Source: an uncultured Actinomycetes bacterium (lineage in GTDB: Bacteria; Actinomycetota; Acidimicrobiia; Acidimicrobiales; RAAP-2). From it: DNA of 39,410 nucleotides. Below the pieces are notes generated by a model that was given only the letters and a program-made list of their open reading frames with translations, had not been told where the DNA came from and ran no database searches. Where the stretch lies: NCBI GenBank assembly GCA_903874965.1, contig CAIQUD010000075.1, positions 1 through 39,410 on the forward strand, written 5' to 3'. The position numbers and the translations under genes were made by a program. Below, in pieces: positions 1 to 8,655 of this stretch. Position 1 is the stretch's first letter; every line of letters begins with the position of its first letter.

Positions 1-686
1 ACCGCCACCACATTGGTCGGGGCTGTTGGAATCGCCGACGGTGTTACCACCTTGCTCATTGCCGCGATCGAAGAACCCGTGGCATTGGTGGCGATGACCG
101 AGAAGCTGACTGGCACGCCATTGGTCAGACCAGTAACGGTGCAGGTGAGTTCACCGAGTGACGTACACCCCCCGCTCCCACTGCGCGGAATCGTTGAGAC
201 GGTGTAGCCAGAAATCGCTGAGCCACCGCTAATGACTGGCGCCCCCCACTGAACGACAACACTCTGATCACCAGGTCGAGCAACAACATTCGTAGGGGCC
301 GACGGACGAGTCAGATGCGGGACAACCGACGGTTGGGGTGTTCCAGCGGGACTGAGACCAGCTCGATTTCTTGCCTTGACCGCAATGGAATACCGAGTTC
401 CATTGGTCAGACCATTGATCTGACAGGTCAATGCACCACTGGTTGTGCAAACACGCCCACCTGGGGACGCCGTTGCTTGATAGGACGTAATTGGAGCACC
501 GCCAGTAGAAACCGGTGGCACCCACGAAATGAGGGCCGATCCAGCTGCTGAAGCAGCGGAGATCAAGCGAGGTGGGCTCGGTGGGCGAATCGGAGCGGCA
601 TCGACAGCGCTGAACCACGCGCCAACCCCAACGGTCGCCAATAAGGCGACCGCGACCACTTGCTGGCGCGCCGAGAGCTTGACCAC
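1..686 (-). CDS. Secreted/anchored fibronectin type III repeat protein (partial, C-terminus beyond window)
   Basis: The frame is open to the left edge, so only the first ~228 residues are seen. The GTG at 684-686 gives a basic start (MVKLSARQQ), then a hydrophobic run at residues 10-25 and small residues at 26-31, which fits a signal peptide or anchor. Two full Fn3 domains follow, at about 37-122 and 130-217, with core Trp55 and Trp147, and a third begins near 222. Each full repeat has a cysteine pair (C80/C88 and C174/C182) just before a GLTNG turn, probably a disulfide for an extracytoplasmic protein. An in-frame TGA at 804-806 closes the frame upstream. No clear Shine-Dalgarno is seen, and TTG at 690-692 is an alternative start. 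A surface or adhesin-like role is inference; Fn3 repeats alone do not identify a ligand. Confidence 0.82.
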   Translation of the reverse strand, partial: MVKLSARQQVVAVALLATVGVGAWFSAVDAAPIRPPSPPRLISAASAAGSALISWVPPVSTGGAPITSYQATASPGGRVCTTSGALTCQINGLTNGTRYSIAVKARNRAGLSPAGTPQPSVVPHLTRPSAPTNVVARPGDQSVVVQWGAPVISGGSAISGYTVSTIPRSGSGGCTSLGELTCTVTGLTNGVPVSFSVIATNATGSSIAAMSKVVTPSAIPTAPTNVVA

Positions 687-760
687 GATCAATAGTTTGT
701 CAGGCAACTGCGTTGAGAGGCGGCCGCCACCTGAACCAAACCAAAGGAACCCTGAGACAC

Positions 761-785
761 GAGCCCAGACGCCGCAACTGGGCTC
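761..785 (-). terminator. Hairpin downstream of metF
   Basis: A perfect 8-bp inverted repeat, GAGCCCAG (761-768) and CTGGGCTC (778-785), surrounds a 9-base loop. It lies 4 bases after the metF stop on the minus strand. What follows is only moderately T-rich, so it is terminator-like rather than a textbook intrinsic terminator. It would separate the folate operon from the Fn3 gene. Confidence 0.55.
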
Positions 786-789
786 TCCG

Positions 790-1662
790 TCACTGGTCTC
801 CGGTCAATCGCCCGAGCCGCTCGGTGATCTCACGTGTGGCCGAAGAAAGATTGAGCGTATAGAAGTGGAGGCCAGGAACACCTCTGCCAAGAAGGACTTC
901 ACAAAGTTCAGTGGCGAGATCAATACCAGTGGCTCGGACGGCAGCATCTCCACCTAACTCGTGGGCATGTTGGAGTTTCTCAACCATCCACGTCGGCACT
1001 GCGGAGCCCATTCTCTCCATCCTCGGAATAGACGAGAGCGAAGTCACCGGCATGATGCCTGGGAGCACTGGCTTGGTGGTGCCAAGCCTTGCAAGATCAT
1101 CAACGAGGGAACTCCAGTCATCTGCTTCAAAGAGAAACTGGGTGACAGCGAAATCAGCGAGATCAAGCTTTTGCGCCAAGCGGGCCCTGTCTTCAGCCAT
1201 TGACGGTGACCGAGGATGCCCGGCGGGATGAGCTGCCACACCAATGGAGAAGTCCCCGACCGACCGAGCAAGTCCGACCAATTCCTCGGCATACGTGAGT
1301 TCACCGACCTCTGCGTCAGCATGTGTCGGCGGATCACCACCAAGCGCCATCAGGTTGACGACGCCTGCTGCTTGGTAGGACTCGAGAATCTCGACCAATT
1401 CCTCTTTGGAATGCGCAACGCAGATGAGGTGCGCCATTGGCGTGAAGATTCCCTTGGCCGCCATAGCGGTGACGAGGTCATAGGTTCGCTGTCGGGACTC
1501 TCGCCCACCTCGATACGTGACGGAGACGAACGAAGGCTTGAGTGGCTCAAGCAAGGAAATCGTCTTTTCGAGGATTGTCCGCTCAGCCTCGCTCTTTGGA
1601 GGGAAGAACTCGAACGACGTCGTCTGCCCGTTTGCGAGAAGTTGGTCGATTCGTTGGGGCAC
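790..1662 (-). CDS. metF: Methylenetetrahydrofolate reductase
   Basis: 290 residues, the usual length for the short bacterial enzyme. It reduces 5,10-methylene-THF to 5-methyl-THF with FAD, supplying methyl groups for methionine synthesis. Visible family motifs are FEFFPPK near the N-terminus with the catalytic Glu at residue 18, SVTYRGG, HLICV, a GGDPP version of the usual RGDPP flavin loop with its Asp kept, PGIMP, and PGLHFYTLN near the end. The GTG start at 1660-1662 shares one base with the TAG of the preceding cupin gene (TAGTG), so translation is probably coupled. The gene ends the folD - cupin - metF set, which fits one-carbon flow from FolD to MetF. A hairpin follows the stop. Confidence 0.95.
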   Translation of the reverse strand: MPQRIDQLLANGQTTSFEFFPPKSEAERTILEKTISLLEPLKPSFVSVTYRGGRESRQRTYDLVTAMAAKGIFTPMAHLICVAHSKEELVEILESYQAAGVVNLMALGGDPPTHADAEVGELTYAEELVGLARSVGDFSIGVAAHPAGHPRSPSMAEDRARLAQKLDLADFAVTQFLFEADDWSSLVDDLARLGTTKPVLPGIMPVTSLSSIPRMERMGSAVPTWMVEKLQHAHELGGDAAVRATGIDLATELCEVLLGRGVPGLHFYTLNLSSATREITERLGRLTGDQ

Positions 1663-2030
1663 TAGCTGCGCCCGAAGTCGTCCTCGAGCCGGACGATGTC
1701 GTCCTCACCGAAGTACGTCCCGTACTGCACCTCGATGAACACGACTGGTTGATCGCCAATGTTCTCGATGCGGTGTGCAGTCTCAAGAGGAATGTCGATC
1801 GACTCCCCATGGCGAAGCACATGATCTACGCCGTCGAGGACCACAAGGGCCTCACCTGAAACAACAAACCAATGTTCAGATCGCTTTGAATGTCGCTGAT
1901 AACTCAGGCGCTTGCCTGGCTCGACGACAATTCGCTTCACTTTGTGGTTGTCGGCGTGGTCATCAAGGACCAAATACGTGCCCCACGGCCTCGTTTCAAA
2001 CTCTCGACCGTATGGATCGGTTGCACTCAC
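1662..2030 (-). CDS. Stand-alone mannose-6-phosphate isomerase type II-like cupin
   Basis: 122 residues from a GTG at 2028-2030 that overlaps the folD stop (GTGA). A longer reading into folD is possible but would only repeat folD sequence in another frame. The protein is one cupin barrel matching the C-terminal isomerase domain of bifunctional ManC/type II PMI proteins. It has an N-terminal ETRPWGTY, the metal-ligand run QRHSKRSEHW with Gln, His, Glu and His, HRIEN, and the hallmark C-terminal GEDDIVRLEDDFGR. Type II PMIs interconvert mannose-6-P and fructose-6-P. No guanylyltransferase domain is attached. Its place between folD and metF, coupled on both sides, is metabolically unexpected; small-molecule isomerase activity is likely but the substrate is not proven. 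Confidence 0.87.
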   Translation of the reverse strand: MSATDPYGREFETRPWGTYLVLDDHADNHKVKRIVVEPGKRLSYQRHSKRSEHWFVVSGEALVVLDGVDHVLRHGESIDIPLETAHRIENIGDQPVVFIEVQYGTYFGEDDIVRLEDDFGRS

Positions 2031-2878
2031 GATGCGCGCTCCCCAGCAAGCACCGCGTTCTTCAGCAACATTGCTCTTGTCATCGGTCCGACGCCCCCAA
2101 TTCTCGGAGTGATCCACCCCGCTACTTCTGCCACATTCTCTTCAACGTCGGAGAGAAGTTTCTTCCCATTCCAACTCGTTCCGGCACCGACAACTGCTGC
2201 GCCAGAAGCCACCATGCTAGGGGTTATTAGCCCTGCAACACCGGCAGCAGCAATGATGATGTCGGCGGTGCGTGTGTAGCTCCCAATGTCTGCAACTCCA
2301 GTGTGCACTTGGGTAACCGCAGCATTGCAACCGGCTCGCTTTGACGTGAGCAACAGACTGAGGGGCCTTCCAATGGTGGTTCCTCGTCCAACAATGACGA
2401 CGTGGCGACCTTCAACAGGAACTTCATAGGCTGCAAGCATCTCGACGATGCCAGCAGGCGTGCAGGGAAGTGGACCCGGCGCACTTAAGACAAGCTTTCC
2501 AAGATTCACTGGGTGGAGGCCATCGACATCCTTGGCAGGATCAATTCGAAGCAAGACTTGCTCTTCATTCATGCCCTTCGGGAGTGGAAGCTGCACCAAA
2601 ATCCCATGAACTGCTGGGTCGGCATTGAGGTCATCGATGAGTGCTTCGACGTCCGCCTGTGTTGCGGATGCTGGCAACTTGTGGTCATAAGAAGTGATCC
2701 CAATTGCTGCGCAATCGGCATGCTTCATTGCCACATACTTCGCCGAAGGTCCGTCATCGCCAACGAGCACCGTTGCGAGCCCAACGCTGCGGCCAATCGC
2801 CGTTAACCGAGCTACTCGATCGGCCAACTCCATCTTCATTCGCGCGGCGAGGCGCTCTCCGTCAAGCAGTATGGCCAT
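2027..2878 (-). CDS. folD: Bifunctional methylene-THF dehydrogenase / methenyl-THF cyclohydrolase
   Basis: 283 residues, the family's normal size. It interconverts 5,10-methylene-, 5,10-methenyl- and 10-formyl-THF with NADP. It shows the substrate motif SAKYVAMKHADC with the catalytic YxxxK arrangement near residue 55, the HGILVQLPLP and DVDGLHP segments, the dinucleotide-binding VGRGTTIGRP and the C-terminal GGVGPMT. The ATG is at 2876-2878 with a strong AGGAGAG site 4-5 bases upstream. It lies 21 bases after purH and overlaps the next gene by GTGA. Its 10-formyl-THF feeds PurN and PurH just upstream, so the cluster makes both the cofactor and the enzymes that use it. Confidence 0.96.
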   Translation of the reverse strand: MAILLDGERLAARMKMELADRVARLTAIGRSVGLATVLVGDDGPSAKYVAMKHADCAAIGITSYDHKLPASATQADVEALIDDLNADPAVHGILVQLPLPKGMNEEQVLLRIDPAKDVDGLHPVNLGKLVLSAPGPLPCTPAGIVEMLAAYEVPVEGRHVVIVGRGTTIGRPLSLLLTSKRAGCNAAVTQVHTGVADIGSYTRTADIIIAAAGVAGLITPSMVASGAAVVGAGTSWNGKKLLSDVEENVAEVAGWITPRIGGVGPMTRAMLLKNAVLAGERAS

Positions 2879-2899
2879 CGTTCTCTCCTCTGACGTTGA

Positions 2900-4420
2900 C
2901 TAGTGGCGGAAGTGGCGTTCGCCAGTGAGCACCATGGCAATGCCGGCCTCATCAGCAGCCGCGATGACCTCTGCGTCGCGGATCGACCCTCCGGGTTGAA
3001 CTACAGCGCTCACTCCTGCGGAGGTCAATGCTTCAAGACCATCAGGAAACGGGAAGAACGCGTCCGATGCTCCTGCAGCACCAATGGCTGCAGGTCCGGC
3101 CTTGGTGACCGCAATGCCTGCGGAAATGACCCGCGATTGTTGCCCAGCCCCAATCCCAGCTGCGACCCCGTCTTTGGCAATAACAATTGCATTAGACGTC
3201 GTGCGCCCACATACACGCCACGCAAGTTGCAGGTCTCGCCACTCCTCTGGCGTTGGCTGACGGTTCGTGACCACGTTCCAACTCGAAGGAGGAGCGAGGA
3301 AGTCGTCCGCCCCCTGCACAAGGGTCGTGTCGCCGAAGGAACGGATCTGGAGCGCAATGGTCTCGGGTGCTGGTGCTTCGAGCAGGCGAGTTGCCTTCCG
3401 CCGGGCATGAAGCATCTCAATCGTCCCAGGCTCATAGGCCGGAGCAATGATCACATCGGCCTGCGGACCTTCGCAGATCGCAGTGGCCACTTCAGTGCTC
3501 ACTGGATCGGACAGCGCCACAATTCCGCCGAAAGCGGAGAGTGGATCACAGGCGAGCGCAGCCGAAAATGCAGCACCGAGGGTGTCCGCTGTCGCCGCAC
3601 CACAAGGGTTGGCGTGCTTGATGATTGCGACAGCTGGCCCCGATGAATCCGCTGCGAGTTCGTTGACCAGCCGCCAGGCCGCATCAGCGTCGAAGAGGTT
3701 GAGATAACTGAGAGCAGTTCCGCCATGTTGGATGACGGCGTCCCAGAAAGGAGCCGTGCCGACCCGTCGATAGCGAGCCCCACGCTGATGAGGATTCTCG
3801 CCATAGCGAGCTACCTGTGCTCGCTCAAGGCTCAGGTGAATCGTGGGTGGAAGTTCCCGATCTTCTTCGGGACCTTCGCGATCGAACCACGCGACAATCG
3901 CCGCGTCATACGACGCCGTATGTGCAAACGCCGCTCGGGCCAAGCGTCGACGAGTCTCGTCAGAAAGGCTCTTTGCCGAACGAAGTTCATCGAGCACGAC
4001 GGTGTAGTCCGAAGGGTCAACGATGATGCCGACATGGGCGAAATTCTTCGCCGCGGCACGGACCATAGTTGGACCGCCAATGTCAATGAGTTCAACAGAC
4101 GGGTCAGACGAGAATGGGTAGAGATTGCACACGACGAGGTCAATCGGCGCAATGCCATTTGCTTCGAGGTCAGCGAGGTGCTCAGGCTTCGACCGATCAG
4201 CGAGGATCCCGCCGTGAATCTTTGGATGGAGCGTCTTCACCCGACCGCCGAGCATCTCCGGGGAACCCGTGACGGTTGCGACGTCGAGGTGGGCAATCCC
4301 TGCCTCGGTCAGTGCCTTTGACGTATTGCCGCTCGCGATGAGCTCGATCCCAAGCTCGACGAGACCTTCAGCGAAGGGAAGGAGATTCGTCTTGTCATAG
4401 ACACTCAGTAATGCGCGCAT
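2900..4420 (-). CDS. purH: Bifunctional AICAR formyltransferase / IMP cyclohydrolase
   Basis: 506 residues from ATG 4418-4420, close to the usual 510-525. A GGAGG lies 11 bases upstream inside the purN end; a longer frame upstream is only purN in another frame. The N-terminal MGS-like cyclohydrolase domain starts [10 protein letters not shown] and carries TLHPKIHGG and NLYPF. The transformylase half carries RYGENPHQ and the catalytic Lys268-His269 in [11 protein letters not shown], then [10 protein letters not shown] and the closing PGGSIRD and LTGERHFRH. It performs the last two steps to IMP. Residue 408 is Thr where many bacterial proteins have Lys (xxSNAIV); I do not read this as loss of function. 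The stop is 21 bases before folD. Confidence 0.96.
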   Translation of the reverse strand: MRALLSVYDKTNLLPFAEGLVELGIELIASGNTSKALTEAGIAHLDVATVTGSPEMLGGRVKTLHPKIHGGILADRSKPEHLADLEANGIAPIDLVVCNLYPFSSDPSVELIDIGGPTMVRAAAKNFAHVGIIVDPSDYTVVLDELRSAKSLSDETRRRLARAAFAHTASYDAAIVAWFDREGPEEDRELPPTIHLSLERAQVARYGENPHQRGARYRRVGTAPFWDAVIQHGGTALSYLNLFDADAAWRLVNELAADSSGPAVAIIKHANPCGAATADTLGAAFSAALACDPLSAFGGIVALSDPVSTEVATAICEGPQADVIIAPAYEPGTIEMLHARRKATRLLEAPAPETIALQIRSFGDTTLVQGADDFLAPPSSWNVVTNRQPTPEEWRDLQLAWRVCGRTTSNAIVIAKDGVAAGIGAGQQSRVISAGIAVTKAGPAAIGAAGASDAFFPFPDGLEALTSAGVSAVVQPGGSIRDAEVIAAADEAGIAMVLTGERHFRH

Positions 4421-4427
4421 AGCCGGC

Positions 4428-5027
4428 TCATCCTCCAGTTGAGCCCACGAGGGGCTGGTTGTGCTCGAGTCGGTCGAGCGCCGTGAGAATGGTTCGTGGG
4501 TAGAGCTTTCGTTCAACTTCTTTGATGCGTTCCTGCAGCCCTTCGGGCGTGTCACCCTCGTGGATTGGCACCACTGCTTGAGCGAGAATCGGTCCCTCGT
4601 CGAGTTCCAAAGTAGCAACGTGCACCGTGCAGCCTGTCACCGTTGCCTTGGCATCCAACGCATCAGCCACTGCATGCCAGCCCTTGAACTCCGGAAGCAG
4701 TGAAGGATGCGTATTCAGAATGCGCCGTTCATAGGCAGCATGAAAGGCCGCGTTCACGATCGTCCCGAATCCAGCCATCGCAACAAGATCAACGGAATAT
4801 GGCAGCAATGCCTCAACCAGAGCGTCGCAGTAGGCATCTCGGTCAAATGCTTTGGTGAAGCCACCGAATTCTTGGCGATCGCAGAGCACTGCAGATATGC
4901 CGGCAGCGCCAGCCACTTCAAGACCCCTACAAGGTCGGTCAGCCGCCACGACGGCTATCGGAACCCCGGCAGCCAACATGGCTTCCATGATGGTGCCAGC
5001 ACCAGAGACCAAGACGGCGACGTTCAC
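4428..5027 (-). CDS. purN: Phosphoribosylglycinamide formyltransferase
   Basis: 199 residues, a normal length. It transfers formyl from 10-formyl-THF to GAR in purine synthesis. Motifs are LVSGAGT at the N-terminus, MAGF, NTHPSLLPEFKG with the catalytic Asn and His, and GCTVH followed by ELDEGPILAQ carrying the catalytic Asp. The start is GTG at 5025-5027, directly behind an AGGGA purine run. A 6-bp inverted repeat, CCTCAA in the leader pairing with TTGAGG at the ribosome site, could mask the start; this is a weak observation. purH begins 7 bases after its stop. The order sucC-sucD-purN-purH matches mycobacteria. Confidence 0.95.
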   Translation of the reverse strand: MNVAVLVSGAGTIMEAMLAAGVPIAVVAADRPCRGLEVAGAAGISAVLCDRQEFGGFTKAFDRDAYCDALVEALLPYSVDLVAMAGFGTIVNAAFHAAYERRILNTHPSLLPEFKGWHAVADALDAKATVTGCTVHVATLELDEGPILAQAVVPIHEGDTPEGLQERIKEVERKLYPRTILTALDRLEHNQPLVGSTGG

Positions 5028-5075
5028 TCCCTCAATGCTCCCTTGTTGGCAGTTGAGGTGAGTGGACGTGCTCGA

Positions 5076-5963
5076 TCACTTGAGGTTTTTTACGACCTCG
5101 ATCATGGCGTTTCCCGCCTCGGTTGGGTTGAGTGCAATGGTGACACCTGCTGCACGCAGCGCATCCATCTTTGCCTGGGCCGTGCCTTGCGAGCCCGAGA
5201 TGATTGCTCCGGCGTGGCCCATCTTGCGTCCAGGAGGTGCGGTCACTCCAGCAACGTAAGAAACAACTGGCTTGGTCACATACTCAGCGATATACGCCGC
5301 AGCACGCTCTTCTTCAGAGCCACCGATTTCACCAATCATCATGATGGCCTTGGTGTCAGGATCGGCCTGGAAGGCCTCAAGGCAGTCAATGAAGTTTGTT
5401 CCAGGAACAGGGTCGCCACCAATACCAACGCAGGTCGTCTGTCCAACTCCTTGGCTCGAAAGCTCATAGAGCGCCTGGTAGGTCAGCGTTCCAGAACGAC
5501 TGACGATACCCACCGGTCCGCCTGCCAACGCAATGTCGCCCGACGTGATGCCGATGTTGCACTTTCCGGGGCTGATGATTCCTGGGCAGTTCGGTCCGAG
5601 GAGTCGCGTGCCAGGAAAGTTTTGAACGAGCCGGGCATACGTGCGAGCTTCATCTTGAGCAGGAATACCCTCGGTGATGCAGACAATGAACGAGATACCC
5701 GCTTCGGCGGCTTCCAAAATTGCTGCACATGCTCCGGCTGGAGGAACGACCACAAACGAAGCGGTTGCTCCAGTCTCGGCAACTGCTTCTGCCATGTTGG
5801 CGTAGATCGGAATGCCGTCCACGTCCGTTCCAGCCTTTGACGGTGAGGTACCTGCAACAACTTTGGTGCCGTAGTCACGGTTCCGAAGACCGTGGAAACG
5901 CCCTTGCCCACCCGTCAATCCCTGAACAATGACCTTGGTGTTTTCGTCGACGAAAATGCTCAT
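5076..5963 (-). CDS. sucD: Succinyl-CoA synthetase alpha subunit
   Basis: 295 residues. It is the CoA-binding, phosphohistidine-bearing subunit of the TCA-cycle enzyme that makes ATP or GTP from succinyl-CoA. The N-terminal Rossmann CoA-binding domain opens with KVIVQGLTGGQG. The ligase half has GPNCPGII, VSRSGTLTYQ and GIGGDPVPGT, and the active histidine is His250 in GRKMGHAGAII. The ATG at 5961-5963 lies 8 bases after sucC, with an AGGAGA that overlaps the sucC TAG. It forms a heterodimer or heterotetramer with SucC. Confidence 0.97.
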   Translation of the reverse strand: MSIFVDENTKVIVQGLTGGQGRFHGLRNRDYGTKVVAGTSPSKAGTDVDGIPIYANMAEAVAETGATASFVVVPPAGACAAILEAAEAGISFIVCITEGIPAQDEARTYARLVQNFPGTRLLGPNCPGIISPGKCNIGITSGDIALAGGPVGIVSRSGTLTYQALYELSSQGVGQTTCVGIGGDPVPGTNFIDCLEAFQADPDTKAIMMIGEIGGSEEERAAAYIAEYVTKPVVSYVAGVTAPPGRKMGHAGAIISGSQGTAQAKMDALRAAGVTIALNPTEAGNAMIEVVKNLK

Positions 5964-5971
5964 TGCTTCTC

Positions 5972-7114
5972 CTACTTTCCTGCGAGCTCAACGGCTCGGC
6001 GAGCGGCGTCGAGCATGGTTGGCTCGGCGATGAGGCGGTCACTGAGATGTGGCTGCAAGAGCGCACGGCCCTCAGCAGCATTGGTTCCATCGAGACGAAG
6101 CACGATTGGGGCATTGATCGAAACCCGGTTGAGGGCTTCCAAGATGCCATTCGCTACGTCATCAACCTTGGTGATTCCACCAAAGATGTTGACGAAGATT
6201 GCCTTCACCTTCGGGTCAGAGTTGATGACTTCAAGCGCTGCAGCCATCACGTCGGGGCTTGCACCTCCACCAATGTCGAGGAAGTTGGCTGCCGAGCCTC
6301 CAACTTGGTTCACGACATCAAGTGTTGACATGGCAAGGCCAGCGCCGTTGGCAATGATGCCGACGGTTCCATCAAGACCGATGTAGTTGAGGCCCTTTTC
6401 CTTGGCCATCTGCTCTCGGACGTCTTCGGTTTCGCCCCAAGCGAAGTCCGCCCATTCAGGGTGACGGTAGGAAGCATTGTCATCCAAGGTGACCTTGGCG
6501 TCGAGGGCGTGCACCTTGCCGTCAGTCGTCAAGATGAGTGGGTTAATCTCAGCGAGGTCGCAATCACCTTCGACGTAGCAGGTGTAGAGCTTGACGAGAA
6601 GCTCAGCAGCCTGCGCACGAGCAGGCTCGTCAAGGTCAGCGGCGGCGACCCAAGCAGTGGCCATCTCCAAGGTGAGTCCAATGATTGGATCAATAGACAA
6701 CTTGGCAATCGCGTCAGGGTTTTCTTCGGCGACGACTTCGATCTCAACACCGCCCTCCTTCGAGAGCATGCCGAGGTGGCATTTGTTGGGACGGTCGAGC
6801 GTGAAGCTCGCGTAGTACTCCTTCTCAATGTCTGAGGAGTGCTCGACCCAGAGGCGGTGGACCACGTGGCCCTTGATGTCCATGCCGAGAATGTTTCCTG
6901 CGTGGAGTCGTACTTCTTCGGCGTTGTTTGCCAACTTGATGCCGCCGGCCTTGCCGCGACCGCCGACCTTGACCTGCGCCTTAATAACGACGGGGTAGAT
7001 CGCGGCATCTGCCTGGACAACCGCTTCGTCAACCGTGTCGGCTACGCCACCGGGTGAGACCGAGATACCGAACCGGGCAAAGTACTGCTTACCCTGATAT
7101 TCGAAGAGATCCAT
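5972..7114 (-). CDS. sucC: Succinyl-CoA synthetase beta subunit
   Basis: 380 residues. It carries the nucleotide-binding ATP-grasp domain in the N-terminal half (MDLFEYQGKQ start, IKAQVKVGGRGKAGG, GDCDLAEINPL) and the flavodoxin-like CoA-ligase domain in the C-terminal half (LDIGGGAS, VNIFGGI, RLDGTNAAEG). The ATG at 7112-7114 has AAGGAG 8-9 bases upstream. The 93-base gap upstream separates it from the B12-binding gene; I see no convincing promoter there, though one would be expected. The product acts with SucD in the cytosolic TCA cycle. Confidence 0.97.
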   Translation of the reverse strand: MDLFEYQGKQYFARFGISVSPGGVADTVDEAVVQADAAIYPVVIKAQVKVGGRGKAGGIKLANNAEEVRLHAGNILGMDIKGHVVHRLWVEHSSDIEKEYYASFTLDRPNKCHLGMLSKEGGVEIEVVAEENPDAIAKLSIDPIIGLTLEMATAWVAAADLDEPARAQAAELLVKLYTCYVEGDCDLAEINPLILTTDGKVHALDAKVTLDDNASYRHPEWADFAWGETEDVREQMAKEKGLNYIGLDGTVGIIANGAGLAMSTLDVVNQVGGSAANFLDIGGGASPDVMAAALEVINSDPKVKAIFVNIFGGITKVDDVANGILEALNRVSINAPIVLRLDGTNAAEGRALLQPHLSDRLIAEPTMLDAARRAVELAGK

Positions 7115-7207
7115 GAACTGCGCTCCTTCATTTGCCTAGTTGTTCGGGTTTCGCGCGACGCGCTGCACCTCGAAGTTGGTGGAACAGAACTACAAAAGAT
7201 CAACTGC

Positions 7208-7633
7208 CTAGCCAGCGTGCTCCGCTTCTCTGGCGTCGAGCGCTGCTTCGAGCCACGACCCGATTGAAGGGAGGGGGGCGCCTGGCGTAAAAACTTCGGC
7301 AACGCCGGCGGCCTTCAGGACTGGAATGTCAGCCTCTGGAATGATGCCGCCAACCATGACCACCACGTCTCCTCGACCTGCCTCACGGAGGAGGTCCACA
7401 ATCCGAGGAACGAGCGTCATGTGCGAGCCAGAGAGAATCGACAGACCAACTGCGTCAGCATCTTCTTGAACCGTTGCGACGACAACTTGTTCTGGAGTCT
7501 GATGAAGTCCGGTGTAGACAACCTCGAAGCCATCATCACGCAAGGCACGCGCGATCACCTTGGCTCCGCGATCGTGACCATCAAGGCCAGGTTTCGCGAC
7601 AATCACTCGATAGGTTCGCTGCACGCAGGACAT
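7208..7633 (-). CDS. Stand-alone B12-binding domain (methylmalonyl-CoA mutase small/C-terminal subunit type)
   Basis: 141 residues, only the cobalamin-binding Rossmann domain. It has the base-off motif GLDGHDRG with Asp18, the axial ligand His20 and Gly23, then GLSILSGSH and VMVGGIIPE, and matches the C-terminal domain of methylmalonyl-CoA mutase. No TIM-barrel catalytic domain is in the window, so the large subunit must be elsewhere. The start may be ATG 7631-7633 or the in-frame GTG three codons later; the ribosome site is weak for both. It lies upstream of sucCD on the same strand, which suits production of succinyl-CoA from methylmalonyl-CoA. Other acyl-CoA mutases with separate B12 subunits remain possible. 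Confidence 0.9.
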   Translation of the reverse strand: MSCVQRTYRVIVAKPGLDGHDRGAKVIARALRDDGFEVVYTGLHQTPEQVVVATVQEDADAVGLSILSGSHMTLVPRIVDLLREAGRGDVVVMVGGIIPEADIPVLKAAGVAEVFTPGAPLPSIGSWLEAALDAREAEHAG

Positions 7634-7683
7634 GATACGCGTTCTCTAGCGCCTGCTCGTCGGGCCACCGAGAAAGCGGCACG

Positions 7684-8655
7684 ATGACCGCTGCTAGCCT
7701 CGGTTCCGTGGAGCACCTTGACGTCCCCAATGGTGACGGTTCGGTTGAATCTTTGCCTCCCAGTCGCCGAACCGGCCCTCTCGTCGGGCTCGTCGAGGCT
7801 CTTCGCCCCAAACAGTGGGTAAAGAACGTCCTAGTCGGTGCGGCTCCCGCTGCTGCAGGTGTCGCGTTTCATCGAGATATTCTCCAGAAAACCGCACTGA
7901 CTTTTGTGGCGTTCTGTCTTGTTGCCTCCGCTACCTATCTTCTCAACGACTCCATTGATGCACCCGCTGACCGGCTTCACCCAACCAAGCGCAATCGCCC
8001 GATCGCACGAGGAGACGTTGCCATCCCGGTTGCCCTCACGACGAGTGTGGTCTTGGCGATTGCAGGCGTCTTGCTTGGTTGGCTGACGTGCACACCGAAA
8101 TTGGGCATCATCCTCGCTGCCTACGTCGTCATCAACATTGGCTACTGCTTCGGGCTGAAGCGGGTTCCTGTCATTGAACTCGGCTGCGTAGCTTCGGGAT
8201 TCATTCTTCGTGCTGCCGCTGGTGGAGCAGCGACGCACTTGCCGCTGTCGAAGTGGTTTGTCGTTGTCGTGAGTTTCGGTGCACTCTTCATTGTGACGGG
8301 AAAGCGAATGAGCGAGTTTCAAGCGCTTGGCGTGAAGCGAGGTACAACTCGGAAGGTACTTGGCGAGTACACGGCGTCGTTCCTTGAAGCCGTGCTCACG
8401 CTCTCTGCCGGCATTTCCATTACGACCTACTGCCTTTGGACCTTTGATCAAGCGCAACCGCATGGTTCCGTGAATCCTCGTTTCGGACTACTTGAATTGA
8501 CGACCGTTCCAGTGGTGTTGGGCGTCCTTCATGTTCTTCGCCTCATGGATGCCGGCAAGGGAGGAAGCCCAGAAGATCTCGTCTACGGAGACCATCTGTT
8601 GCAAGCCCTTGGGCTCTCCTTTGTCATCCTCTTCGCCCTTGGCCTTTATGTCTGA
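7684..8655 (+). CDS. Decaprenyl-phosphate phosphoribosyltransferase (UbiA family)
   Basis: 323 residues, a polytopic membrane prenyltransferase like mycobacterial UbiA/Rv3806c. It moves 5-phosphoribose from PRPP to decaprenyl phosphate, the first committed step to decaprenyl-phosphoryl-arabinose. After a ~35-residue polar N-terminus it shows RPKQWVKNVLV, the aspartate motif NDSIDAPAD (Asp89, Asp92, Asp96) followed by RLHPTKRNRPIARG, and SGFILRAAAGG in a later loop, with about nine hydrophobic segments. It is divergent from the B12-domain gene with a 50-base gap. Its TGA lies inside the ATG region of the next gene (ATGTCTGA, 8 bases), so it is coupled to DprE1. Confidence 0.93.
   Translation: MTAASLGSVEHLDVPNGDGSVESLPPSRRTGPLVGLVEALRPKQWVKNVLVGAAPAAAGVAFHRDILQKTALTFVAFCLVASATYLLNDSIDAPADRLHPTKRNRPIARGDVAIPVALTTSVVLAIAGVLLGWLTCTPKLGIILAAYVVINIGYCFGLKRVPVIELGCVASGFILRAAAGGAATHLPLSKWFVVVVSFGALFIVTGKRMSEFQALGVKRGTTRKVLGEYTASFLEAVLTLSAGISITTYCLWTFDQAQPHGSVNPRFGLLELTTVPVVLGVLHVLRLMDAGKGGSPEDLVYGDHLLQALGLSFVILFALGLYV

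Noticed and set aside
268-618. An apparent separate 116-residue Cys/Trp/Ser-rich minus-strand frame near the left edge, suggesting a frameshifted gene
   Set aside because: The neighbouring frame is open without interruption from 686 to 1 and gives clean Fn3 domains, so no frameshift is needed.
3195-3200. Thr in place of Lys in the PurH xxSNAIV motif, possible inactivation
   Set aside because: Animal PurH also lacks Lys at this position (TQSN), and the catalytic Lys268-His269 and the rest of the protein are intact.
4707-5840. A 377-residue open frame on the plus strand
   Set aside because: It lies wholly opposite purN and sucD, has no recognisable domain and reads as antisense codon shadow of real genes.
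7115-7207. GC-rich palindrome-like run (gcgcgtcgcgc) and a TTGATC as terminator or promoter before sucC
   Set aside because: The loop would be a single base and no matching -10 lies at a sensible distance.
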